This document shows positions 55,893-63,129 of a stretch of 64,000 bases of DNA, in pieces. This DNA comes from CAYLLD01 sp964425135 (GTDB taxonomy: Bacteria; Pseudomonadota; Alphaproteobacteria; Rhodobacterales; Rhodobacteraceae). Every line of letters begins with the position of its first letter. The first letter of the stretch is position 1. The DNA is taken from positions 3,671 to 67,670 of the forward strand of contig CAYRKW010000010.1 in assembly GCA_964425135.1 (NCBI GenBank). The letters are read 5' to 3'. The notes beneath the pieces were generated by a model. It ran no database searches, was not told where the DNA came from, and worked only from the letters and a program-made list of their open reading frames with translations. The position numbers were made by a program, and so were the translations under genes.

Positions 55893-56401
55893 TGTCGAAA
55901 GAGAAGACGAAGATGTTCGATGTGAGTATGACCAAACCGAGTGTTCGGGTGAATTTGTCACGGACAAAGTTCTGTGATGTGCGCGTGCCACTTCCTGCTT
56001 ATGAGACCGAAGGCGCGGCAGGCATGGACGTTCGGGCCAATCTGTCGCTCGACCACCGCAAGTCTGGCATGACCATCGAGCCAGGTGCGCGATTGCTAAT
56101 TCCCACTGGCATTCTTCTCGAAATTCCAACCGGTTACGAGATGCAGGTGCGCCCACGATCGGGCATCGCACTCAAGGCAGGCGTGACGGTTTTGAACTCA
56201 CCTGGAACGATCGACAGCGACTATCGCGGCGAGATCGGGGTGATATTGATTAATCTGGGCAATGGCCCGTTCCTTGTCGGGCACGGTGATCGCATAGCGC
56301 AGTTGGTATTGGCACCGGTCTCCCGGTGCGAATGGAGTGAAACCGATCTTCCGACCGGAACGCTCAGAGGTAGTGAGGGATTTGGCTCTACAGGCGTCTG
56401 A
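55892..56401 (+). CDS. dut: Deoxyuridine 5'-triphosphate nucleotidohydrolase (dUTPase)
   Basis: dUTPase hydrolyses dUTP to dUMP and pyrophosphate, keeping uracil out of DNA. The 169-residue protein has all five trimeric dUTPase motifs: AGMDVRAN, PRSGIALK, GTIDSDYRGEIGV with the catalytic Asp, GDRIAQLVLAPV and RGSEGFGSTG. The ATG at 55892 overlaps the coaBC stop; a Met 13 residues in is an alternative. The N-terminus is a little longer than usual. Confidence 0.96.
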   Translation: MSKEKTKMFDVSMTKPSVRVNLSRTKFCDVRVPLPAYETEGAAGMDVRANLSLDHRKSGMTIEPGARLLIPTGILLEIPTGYEMQVRPRSGIALKAGVTVLNSPGTIDSDYRGEIGVILINLGNGPFLVGHGDRIAQLVLAPVSRCEWSETDLPTGTLRGSEGFGSTGV

Positions 56402-56452
56402 TCCCTTTTTGAGAATGTGACTAAGAAGTGTATGTGTAAACGGAGTTAGAGT

Positions 56453-56899
56453 ATGCTCAAATTGTCAAGAAAATCGGTGCTGGCCATCGAAGCAGTGCTG
56501 GATGTTGCTTACAACGCAACGAATTGTCCGGTTCAATCCCGCGAAATTACAGATCGCCAAGGTATCCCGCAGCGGTATCTGGAGCAGGTCATGCAGCGTC
56601 TGGTGCGCGATGGTATCCTGCGCGGTGTGCGCGGCCCACGCGGCGGTTACATGCTGGCCAAACAAGGTCATGCGATCACATTGGGTGATGTTATCCGCAT
56701 CGTGAATGACGTTGATGTTGATGACGATGACAGTGTTTCGGCATCCGAGTTGGGCACCAAGGTTGTGAGTCCGCTCTGGTCCGAGATTGAGGGCAATATC
56801 CTCAGTTGGTTTGACGATATCACCATATCCGATCTGTGCGATATGGCGGAGCGTCGCGGTGTTATGCCCGCCAGTGTCCTGCGCAAAATCGCTGTTTAA
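56453..56899 (+). CDS. Rrf2-family transcriptional regulator without the Fe-S cysteine cluster
   Basis: The 148-residue protein has the Rrf2 winged helix: LSRKSVLAIEAVLDVAYNA, IPQRYLEQVMQRLVRDGIL and VRGPRGGYMLAK. In IscR-type proteins three cysteines follow in the loop near residues 90-110. Here that loop is acidic (VDVDDDDSVSASE) without cysteines, leaving only two scattered cysteines. It may thus sense something other than an Fe-S cluster, as CymR does. It lies between dut and the ThiF gene. Confidence 0.88.
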   Translation: MLKLSRKSVLAIEAVLDVAYNATNCPVQSREITDRQGIPQRYLEQVMQRLVRDGILRGVRGPRGGYMLAKQGHAITLGDVIRIVNDVDVDDDDSVSASELGTKVVSPLWSEIEGNILSWFDDITISDLCDMAERRGVMPASVLRKIAV

Positions 56900-56956
56900 T
56901 CGCTCAGGCGTTCTGATAGGATAGGCCGGTATCTGGGCCTAACCCTATGGAATGTC

Positions 56957-57721
56957 GTGAGTTTTTCTGACGAAGAATTAGAACGCTATGCCCGCCATAT
57001 CGTGTTGCGCGAAATTGGTGGGGCGGGACAGGTGCGGCTTTCGGATGCGCGTGTTCTGGTCATTGGCGCCGGGGGGCTTGGCTCGCCGGCGCTGATGTAT
57101 TTGGCGGCGGCGGGTGTTGGCACGCTGGGCATTGTTGATGATGATGTGGTGTCGCTGTCGAATTTGCAGCGGCAGATTGTCCATGACAGTGACGCGGTTG
57201 AGAAGCTGAAAACAGACAGTGCTGCGGCCAGTTTGAAGCGGATAAATCCACATGTGATGGTGGTTTCACATACCACGCGATTGAACGAGCAGAACAGCGC
57301 CGAGATCCTTGATGGATACGATCTGGTGCTCGATGGCTCGGACAATTTCACCACGCGATATACGGTGAACGCGGCCTGTGTCAAAGCGTCTATCCCACTG
57401 ATATCAGGCGCTATTTCGCAGTGGGAAGGGCAAATAAGCTTGTTTGATCCGGCCTCTGGTGCGCCGTGTTACGCGTGCATCTTCCCCACCGAACCGGCCT
57501 CTGGTCAAGCACCCAGCTGCGCTGAGGCGGGCGTGATGGGAGCGCTTGCGGGGACCATCGGTGCGATGATGGCGGGGGAGGCTATCAAGCATATCACGGG
57601 CGCTGGGCAAACCCTGTCGGGGGCGCTTTTTATCTTCGATGCGCTTTGGGGCGAGAGCCGGAAAATCGCGCTCACACGACGGACAGATTGCGCGGTCTGC
57701 GGCGGCAACTCCAAGGCCTGA
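56957..57721 (+). CDS. ThiF/MoeB-family sulfur-carrier-protein adenylyltransferase
   Basis: The 254-residue E1-like protein from a GTG at 56957 has the nucleotide site VLVIGAGGLGSPALMYLAAAG, the Arg-rich RQIVH, DGSDNFTTRY and zinc-binding CYAC and CAVCGG. It adenylates the C-terminus of a small sulfur carrier (MoaD for molybdopterin, or ThiS for thiamine). Sequence alone does not decide between MoeB and ThiF. No moa or thi genes are nearby. Confidence 0.92.
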   Translation: MSFSDEELERYARHIVLREIGGAGQVRLSDARVLVIGAGGLGSPALMYLAAAGVGTLGIVDDDVVSLSNLQRQIVHDSDAVEKLKTDSAAASLKRINPHVMVVSHTTRLNEQNSAEILDGYDLVLDGSDNFTTRYTVNAACVKASIPLISGAISQWEGQISLFDPASGAPCYACIFPTEPASGQAPSCAEAGVMGALAGTIGAMMAGEAIKHITGAGQTLSGALFIFDALWGESRKIALTRRTDCAVCGGNSKA

Positions 57722-57738
57722 AATCGCTGAAAATCACG

Positions 57739-57914
57739 ATGCACAACCTATGCACAGTCGATGCACAAACGATGCACAGTCGGATGCACGGTTTGGGTTA
57801 ACACATCGTTAATCCGGTCAATCCTCAGCGGCGCACAACCCATAAAAATAGGCGAAAATCCCGATGTGCAACCTATGCACAGGTGATGCACAATCTATGC
57901 ACAGTCGATGCGCA
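57739..57914. repeat. Two tandem arrays of five phased ATGCACA heptamers (locus 2)
   Basis: ATGCACA copies begin at 57739, 57750, 57761, 57772 and 57784 (last copy ATGCACG). A second set starts at 57864 (ATGTGCA), 57875, 57886, 57897 and 57908 (ATGCGCA). The steps are 11-12 bp, about one helical turn, so the sites face the same side. The two sets are about 125 bp apart and belong to a duplicated unit that also includes the CtrA box. No gene lies in the 57722-58030 spacer. Confidence 0.85.
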
Positions 57915-57964
57915 GTTTCGCTTAACAAACGGTTAATCCGGTCAATTCGTTAACGGCGAGTTAA
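57798..57964. promoter_or_regulatory. Three perfect CtrA-type boxes
   Basis: TTAA-N7-TTAA occurs at 57798-57812 (TTAACACATCGTTAA), 57922-57936 (TTAACAAACGGTTAA) and 57950-57964 (TTAACGGCGAGTTAA). The first two each end a heptamer array and are followed by the identical TCCGGTCAAT. They lie 67-233 bp upstream of the MarR gene start. Confidence 0.75.
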
Positions 57965-58030
57965 TTTAGCGAAGGGTAAACTTCGGTGATCGCAATAATG
58001 TTGACAAAACAACATAATTATTGTAGTAGC

Positions 58031-58525
58031 ATGACTATGCTTGAAGCCATCAAAACCGACCACGAAGACAGATTGCACGGAATATCGCAGTTGCAATCGC
58101 AACTGACGTTCCGCTTTTCGGTGCTGTCCAAGCTGCTCGATCAGCAGATGACGGCGATCGCGGCGCGGCATGGGCTCAGCCTGATCGAATATCGCCTGCT
58201 CGCAACGTTGGAGGCGTTCGGAACGCTGAGCTCAGCGGATCTGGCGCGTTACACCGGCTATGACAAAGCCGCTGTTAGCCGCGCGACCAAAACCATCATC
58301 GAAGAAGGCCTGATGGATGTGCGCGATGATCCCGATCACGGACGTCGGCGCATCTTAAGTCTGACGGATGCAGGAACCGCGCGTCTTGAGGCGGCAAAGC
58401 CCGAAGTGGCGGCGCGCCGCGATGGGCTGTCGGCTCAGCTTGATGCGGGGGAGGAAGAGATTTTTCTGCGGGTTATCGACAAGCTCGCAGAACATACTGA
58501 CGCGTCATTGCGCGCTCTGAAATAG
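58031..58525 (+). CDS. MarR-family transcriptional regulator
   Basis: The 164-residue protein starts at the ATG at 58031 (or 58037). The winged helix has LIEYRLLATLEAFGTLSSADL, GYDKAAVSRATKTIIEEG and DHGRRRILSLTDAG, the MarR wing. It lies 18 bp upstream of hppD in the same direction, so tyrosine catabolism is its probable target. A TTGACA (58001-58006) and an imperfect palindrome (58009-58027) overlap the start region, a likely promoter and operator for autoregulation. The heptamer/CtrA region is just upstream. Confidence 0.87.
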   Translation: MTMLEAIKTDHEDRLHGISQLQSQLTFRFSVLSKLLDQQMTAIAARHGLSLIEYRLLATLEAFGTLSSADLARYTGYDKAAVSRATKTIIEEGLMDVRDDPDHGRRRILSLTDAGTARLEAAKPEVAARRDGLSAQLDAGEEEIFLRVIDKLAEHTDASLRALK

Positions 58526-58543
58526 CACATAGGAGTTCACGAT

Positions 58544-59650
58544 ATGGGACCATTTCCACATGATGCCCCCAAGGCCAAAATAGACGACGTGAATGTTGCG
58601 GGAACCGACGGGTTCGAGTTTGTCGAGTTTGCCCATCCTGATCCTGCGCAGCTTGAGATATTGTTTGAGACGATGGGGTACACGCCTGTTGCGCAACACA
58701 AGACCAAGGACATCACGCTCTACCGGCAAGGCGGGATTAATTACATTCTGAACCGCGAACCTCGCTCGCACGCTGCGCAGTTTGTGTCTGACCACGGACC
58801 ATGCGCGCCTGCGATGGCATGGCGTGTTGTGGATGCGCAGCACGCGCTGCATCGGGCGCTGGACTATGGCGCAAAGGAGTATACCGGACCGGGTAAGACG
58901 CTGGATGTTCCGGCGGTGATCGGCATTGGTGGCTCGCTGTTGTATTTTGTCGAGACCTATGGCGCGGCCGGGTCGTGTTATATGGCTGAGTTCGATTGGC
59001 TGGGGGAGGTTGATCCGACGCCAGAGGGGGCGGGGTTCTACTATATCGACCATCTGACCCACAACGTTGTGCGCGGCAATATGGACACCTGGTACAAGTT
59101 CTATGCGGAGGTGTTCAATTTCAAGGAAATCCGGTTTTTTGATATTGCTGGAAAATTGACCGGACTGACCAGCCGCGCGCTGACGTCGCCCGATGGCAAA
59201 ATCCGCATTCCGATCAATGAAAGCGCCGACGACAAGAGCCAGATTGAGGAATATCTGCGCGAGTATAAGGGTGAGGGCATCCAGCATATCGCAGTGGCGA
59301 GCGAGGATATTTATGGCTCGACAGATGTGATTGCCGACAAGGGTATGGAGTTTATGCCCGGGCCGCCACCGGTCTATTACGCTAAGTCGCGCGAGCGGGT
59401 GAAAGGTCATGAGGAGCCATTGGACCGCATGCAAGCGCGCGGAATTTTGATTGACGGGGAAGGCGTGGTCGATGGTGGGATGACGCGGGTTTTGTTGCAG
59501 ATATTCTCCAAAACCGTGATCGGGCCGATCTTCTTTGAGTTCATCCAGCGCAAGGGCGATGACGGCTTTGGCGAAGGGAATTTCAAGGCGCTCTTTGAGT
59601 CTATCGAAGAAGACCAAATTCAGCGGGGCGTTCTTAGAGAGGCGTCATGA
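58544..59650 (+). CDS. hppD: 4-hydroxyphenylpyruvate dioxygenase
   Basis: HPPD converts 4-hydroxyphenylpyruvate to homogentisate in tyrosine breakdown, using a non-haem iron. The 368-residue protein has the iron ligands His170 (YYIDHLTHNV), His248 (GIQHIAV) and Glu332 (FFEFIQRKG). The C-terminal helix has GFGEGNFKALFESIE. AGGAGTT lies before the ATG. Its stop overlaps the Rieske gene start by 4 bp. Confidence 0.96.
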   Translation: MGPFPHDAPKAKIDDVNVAGTDGFEFVEFAHPDPAQLEILFETMGYTPVAQHKTKDITLYRQGGINYILNREPRSHAAQFVSDHGPCAPAMAWRVVDAQHALHRALDYGAKEYTGPGKTLDVPAVIGIGGSLLYFVETYGAAGSCYMAEFDWLGEVDPTPEGAGFYYIDHLTHNVVRGNMDTWYKFYAEVFNFKEIRFFDIAGKLTGLTSRALTSPDGKIRIPINESADDKSQIEEYLREYKGEGIQHIAVASEDIYGSTDVIADKGMEFMPGPPPVYYAKSRERVKGHEEPLDRMQARGILIDGEGVVDGGMTRVLLQIFSKTVIGPIFFEFIQRKGDDGFGEGNFKALFESIEEDQIQRGVLREAS

Positions 59651-60009
59651 GCGCGGCTTGGGAGAGCTATCCCGGCGCGCCTGATGCTGGCGCGGATGTC
59701 TGTGCGGTGTCTGACATTCCTGAGCGCGGAGCGTTGGGTGTTTCGGTTGGGGACTTCCCGATGCTTGTGATGCGTCGGGATGCGGAAGTCTGGGCGTTTG
59801 TGAACGCCTGTCCGCATCAGTATTTGCCGCTGAATTACAAGGGCGGCGGTTTGGTTTCTGCCGATGGTGCGAAGCTGATGTGCAGCAATCACGGGGCGAT
59901 GTTCGATATCGAAACAGGCGTAGGGACGGGTGGTCTGGTTGACGGGTGCAATCTTGATCCGGTGCCGGTGCATGCGCGCGATGGGCGGCTTTTTATCGGC
60001 GCAGGTTAG
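59647..60009 (+). CDS. Rieske [2Fe-2S] protein
   Basis: The 120-residue protein has the two Rieske cluster boxes: CPHQYLPL and CSNHGAMFD, separated by 21 residues. A short N-terminus and a tail ending GRLFIGAG complete a ferredoxin-type Rieske protein. It is translated from an ATG that overlaps the hppD stop, so the two are made together. HPPD itself needs no Rieske electron donor, so the partner reaction is unknown. Confidence 0.9.
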   Translation: MSAAWESYPGAPDAGADVCAVSDIPERGALGVSVGDFPMLVMRRDAEVWAFVNACPHQYLPLNYKGGGLVSADGAKLMCSNHGAMFDIETGVGTGGLVDGCNLDPVPVHARDGRLFIGAG

Positions 60010-60080
60010 CTGCGCGGTTTCAACTTCTGCAAATATTGCGTAACGAAGGTGGCAATATTGTCGATGCGGAGATACCCGGG

Positions 60081-60821
60081 ATGAACCAGATGCGTAACCT
60101 GCCCAGCGGTGTGCAGATATTCAAGCATGCGTTTCAGATGGTGACGCAGAATATTGTGCAAGCGGCGCAGATCACCGGCCCTTGGTATCTGGCGGTGGTG
60201 ATGCTGGCGTTCGTGTTGCCGTCGATGTTCGGGATCGACGGCATTCTTATGCAGGACCTGAGCCAAGGGGCGCAGGTGGAGGGCAATGTACTGCTATATC
60301 TGCTGGTCTCCAGTCTGTTTATTCTGGTGCTGTTTTCGGTGATTGCTGTGGTTTGGCACCGCTATGTGTTGCTTGATAGTGATGACAAACGGGCGGCCTC
60401 CCCCAGTGCAGGGGAGCCGGTGGTGAAATACACCCAGCGTGCCTTGATGGTAGGCGTTGCGGTGTTTGTGGTGCTTGTTCTGCTGTCGCTGCTGACGTTG
60501 GGGTTGGGCAGCGGGGGAGCTGTTCTCGGGCAACTGTTGTCGCTCTTTATTGCGACCTACGTGGCGATGCGGATCAGTCTTGGGTTGCCAGCGGCGTCGA
60601 TCGGGCGGAGCATCGGGCTGTTTGAGAGCTGGGAGAAGACGAAGCCTTTGTCGAACGAGTTGTGGATCGTTGTTGCGATCCAGGTGGCGCTGTTTGCGTT
60701 GCTGAGCTTCATTCCGTTTATCGGTATTCTGGTGACCTGGTTTATGATCGTGATCGGGGCGAGCATTCTGACGACGATTTACGGCGTTTTGATCGAAGGA
60801 CGAACTTTGGCGCGCGGCTGA
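60081..60821 (+). CDS. Multi-pass membrane protein, unknown function
   Basis: The 246-residue protein from the ATG at 60081 has about six hydrophobic segments: WYLAVVMLAFVLPSMFG, LLYLLVSSLFILVLFSVI, ALMVGVAVFVVLVLL, LLSLFIATYVAMRI and LWIVVAIQVALFALL among them. An upstream TTG (60036) is in frame. I do not recognise the family. It follows the Rieske gene by 71 bp and may belong to the same transcript. Confidence 0.8.
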   Translation: MNQMRNLPSGVQIFKHAFQMVTQNIVQAAQITGPWYLAVVMLAFVLPSMFGIDGILMQDLSQGAQVEGNVLLYLLVSSLFILVLFSVIAVVWHRYVLLDSDDKRAASPSAGEPVVKYTQRALMVGVAVFVVLVLLSLLTLGLGSGGAVLGQLLSLFIATYVAMRISLGLPAASIGRSIGLFESWEKTKPLSNELWIVVAIQVALFALLSFIPFIGILVTWFMIVIGASILTTIYGVLIEGRTLARG

Positions 60822-60844
60822 AGCGGGCGTTTGTTTCCGAATTT

Positions 60845-60860
60845 TGTGACAATTATCACA
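60845..60860. promoter_or_regulatory. CRP-type palindrome, site 1
   Basis: TGTGACAATTATCACA has perfect CRP/FNR-family half-sites (TGTGA-N6-TCACA). It lies 24 bp after the membrane-protein stop and 57 bp before the small ORF. Confidence 0.6.
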
Positions 60861-60916
60861 GCGCGCCTGTCTGCGTGGCGGCAGGTTTGCATCTGAACTT
60901 CTGATGAGACAGGCGG

Positions 60917-61156
60917 ATGCAAATTATGGTGATGATAACCTACACCGGACTTGATGATCCGATGCCGCGCGGGCCGCGGTCACGTCGTTTTTCGCGGCTT
61001 GGAAGGATCGGCGGAGTGATCCTTGGATTCAGGAGTATCTGGATTGCTGTTCTGAAAAGCCGCGTCATTTCGCATCGGTATGATTGCGCGGATACGGCGG
61101 GGCGTGCGGCGATTTTGGACGAATTGCGCGCCACGCCTGCGCGCAGCTTTCTTTAG
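60917..61156 (+). CDS. Small basic hypothetical protein
   Basis: The 79-residue ORF has a basic N-terminal half (PRGPRSRRFSRLGR), a hydrophobic GGVILGFRSIWIAVLK and an ending RAAILDELRATPARSFL. There is weak support for coding: a purine-rich stretch precedes the ATG and no other frame competes. It is flanked by two CRP-type palindromes. No family is recognised. The C-terminal pattern R-x-x-I-x-x-E-L-R-A is also seen in the small ORF at 62954, which may be chance. Confidence 0.4.
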   Translation: MQIMVMITYTGLDDPMPRGPRSRRFSRLGRIGGVILGFRSIWIAVLKSRVISHRYDCADTAGRAAILDELRATPARSFL

Positions 61157-61170
61157 TGACAATTGTCACA
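61155..61170. promoter_or_regulatory. CRP-type palindrome, site 2
   Basis: AGTGACAATTGTCACA contains the perfect 14-bp palindrome GTGACAATTGTCAC. It overlaps the small ORF stop and lies 68 bp upstream of the haem peroxidase start. The same GTGACAATT core occurs at site 1. Confidence 0.65.
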
Positions 61171-61238
61171 TCGCGGCGCGTGGCTGTGGGTTAAGCACTC
61201 CCCATTACACTCATGATATTCATTGAAAGGATACGACT

Positions 61239-62663
61239 ATGGCCCAGTCGACAGGACACGGCAAAACTGCTCTGCAAGGTCAGCACGCTTTTTGCAAGCG
61301 GGACCATCACCATCACACAGGCGACCGTTTTGGCCGGCTTTTCAGCGATCTTCCAGCGCTTTTCACCGATCCGCGTGTGCTTGAAGATATTGGCGCATCG
61401 GAAGGACCGATGGATGGTGGGTCCAACCCTGCGGAGACCACGTCTGTGGCTGTCGGACATGTGTTTTTCGGGCAGTTTGTCGATCATGATATCACCCTTG
61501 ACGTTGCCTCCAGCTTTGATCGGGTGAACCAGCCGGATGAGATCAACAACACGCGCACGCCGACGCTTGATCTGGATTGCATTTACGGATCGGGACCTGA
61601 AGCGACGCCGCATCTTTACCATGCGGATGGGGCCTTCAAGGGAGTAAAACTTGTGACGGGTGCGGAGGTTGGCAGCGGCAGTTTTACCAATGACGATCTG
61701 CCGCGTGCAGGCACGGTTGCGCTTATCGGCGATCCTCGCAACGATGAGAACCGGATTGTCAGTCAAATCCAGCTCAATATGCTGCGGTTTCACAACAAAA
61801 TGTGTGACGAGCTGTCGGGTGAATATTCCGGCGGGGCGTTGTTCGAGCATGCCCGCGAGGCGGTCACATGGCACTATCAGTGGTGCGTTGTGCATGATTT
61901 CCTGACGAAGATTTGCGGTGAAGGCGCGGTCAATCGGGTGCTATCGGAAGGGCGCAAATGTTACCTGCCCAAAGAGCCGTTCATTCCGGTCGAATTTTCG
62001 GTGGCCGCTTATCGCTTCGGCCATTCGATGGTGCCGATGAAGGTACAGGCGCAAAAGAACAAGCCGCGATTTGAGCTTTTCGGCACAAAATTCGGCAAGG
62101 GTTTTTCGCCTGTGACCAGCGCTGATGCGGTGTGCGATATGCATGAGCTTTTCAACACGTATGACAACCGGATTGTGCAAACGGCTGTGCAGTTGAACGG
62201 GAAAATGGCCGAGGATTTGCTCAAACTACCAACGAATATTGTCGGCGGTGGAGAGGCATCGCTGGCGACGCGCAATCTGATCCGGGGGCAAAGCTTCCTG
62301 TTGCCATCGGGTGAGAATATCGCGCGGCAACTGGAGCGCGATCAGGCCGAGATTGATCAGGTGTCAGCCGCTGCGCAGACCGATGCGCCCGATTTGAAAA
62401 CCGGGACACCGCTGTGGTTTTATCTGCTCAAGGAAGCGGAAGTGATTGGCCGCGAGGCTGCGGATGGCACATTCGAGCCGGGTGAAGGTCTGGGGCCGGT
62501 GGGTGCGCAGATCGTGGCGGAAGTTGTGATCGGTCTGATTGAGCTTGATCCGCGGTCCTGGCTTGGGTCGAACCGGAACTGGCGTCCCATGACCGCGAGC
62601 GACAATGGCACGGATTACGAGGTGTCAAGTGTTGGGAATATGCTGGTCTTTCATGCCTCGTAA
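61239..62663 (+). CDS. Animal-type haem peroxidase family protein
   Basis: The 474-residue protein belongs to the animal haem peroxidase (cyclooxygenase/peroxidasin) superfamily. GQFVDHDITLD has the distal His83 and calcium-site Asp, GDPRNDENRIVSQIQLN is a family signature, and AAYRFGHSMV has the proximal His262. No signal peptide is evident. An unusual histidine cluster (RDHHHHTGDR) occurs at residues 21-30. Bacterial members may produce halogenated or oxidised lipid products or act in defence; the role is unknown. Two CRP-type sites precede it. Confidence 0.9.
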   Translation: MAQSTGHGKTALQGQHAFCKRDHHHHTGDRFGRLFSDLPALFTDPRVLEDIGASEGPMDGGSNPAETTSVAVGHVFFGQFVDHDITLDVASSFDRVNQPDEINNTRTPTLDLDCIYGSGPEATPHLYHADGAFKGVKLVTGAEVGSGSFTNDDLPRAGTVALIGDPRNDENRIVSQIQLNMLRFHNKMCDELSGEYSGGALFEHAREAVTWHYQWCVVHDFLTKICGEGAVNRVLSEGRKCYLPKEPFIPVEFSVAAYRFGHSMVPMKVQAQKNKPRFELFGTKFGKGFSPVTSADAVCDMHELFNTYDNRIVQTAVQLNGKMAEDLLKLPTNIVGGGEASLATRNLIRGQSFLLPSGENIARQLERDQAEIDQVSAAAQTDAPDLKTGTPLWFYLLKEAEVIGREAADGTFEPGEGLGPVGAQIVAEVVIGLIELDPRSWLGSNRNWRPMTASDNGTDYEVSSVGNMLVFHAS

Positions 62664-62703
62664 GCTGCGCTAGGCCGCTCTGGTTCGGAATTAGCCAAAT
62701 AGT

Positions 62704-62774
62704 GAGCCGCTATCGCGGCTCGCTTCATTTGATTTGCGCTTGCGCGCGCAGCGGGATATTTTTGAACCAAAGAA
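62704..62774. repeat. Composite intergenic repeat, copy D
   Basis: A stem GAGCCGC / GCGGCTC with loop TATC (62704-62721) is followed by the 42-bp core 62733-62774, which is identical to 3124-3165 in copy C. It follows the haem peroxidase gene by 40 bp and probably ends its transcript. Confidence 0.85.
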
Positions 62775-62784
62775 CCCTGGTTTT

Positions 62785-62882
62785 GATGTGAGATGAGCTT
62801 GGGGTTGGGTGCGCCCGGGCGATCGGTGGACTGGCCCCTGCAGGTTTTGGGCGCTGTGTTCACCATATATTCATCTCACATC
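62785..62882. other. Perfect 12-bp inverted repeat with nested stem
   Basis: GATGTGAGATGA (62785-62796) and TCATCTCACATC (62871-62882) are exact reverse complements 74 bp apart. Inside them GCGCCC (62811-62816) pairs with GGGCGC (62849-62854). The 98-nt unit could fold as an RNA or be a miniature element. No flanking target-site duplication was seen. Confidence 0.5.
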
Positions 62883-62953
62883 TCTAGATACCGCCGCCTT
62901 ATGGCCCCAATCGCCTGGTATGTGCGATTTGTTAATAGTGTGAGGTGGCAGAA

Positions 62954-63127
62954 ATGCTTCATGGGAACGTCACGCCGCAATTGCCGGCGAATGATATTAT
63001 TGCATCGCGCATTGCGCAGCTTTCAGCGGAATATATCGATGCGGATCGGGACCGGCGGAGTGCGATCAGTGCGGAGTTGCGGGCCTTGGTTGATGGGTCA
63101 GTGCTGCCCTTGCATCGCAGCGCTTGA
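62954..63127 (+). CDS. Small hypothetical protein
   Basis: The 57-residue ORF starts at an ATG preceded by GAGGTGG and encodes a polar, helical sequence with IIASRIAQLSAEYIDADRD and ISAELRALVDG. It ends 2 bp before the SGNH hydrolase stop on the other strand. No family recognised. Coding is moderately likely from amino-acid composition and the ribosome-site-like leader. Confidence 0.45.
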   Translation: MLHGNVTPQLPANDIIASRIAQLSAEYIDADRDRRSAISAELRALVDGSVLPLHRSA

Positions 63128-63129
63128 GG

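Noticed and set aside
57739..57914. CRISPR array
   Set aside because: The units are 7 bp with 4-5 bp between them; no 28-37 bp repeats, no spacers and no cas genes.
57739..57914. Chromosomal replication origin with DnaA boxes
   Set aside because: The closest form CTATGCACA differs from TTATCCACA at two positions, and no dnaA, parAB or AT-rich unwinding region is present. It is kept only as one hypothesis for the array.
58505..59617. 370-codon open frame on the minus strand opposite hppD
   Set aside because: It is antisense to a well-conserved hppD with all iron ligands. The product has no recognisable features; GC-rich codon use explains the long frame.
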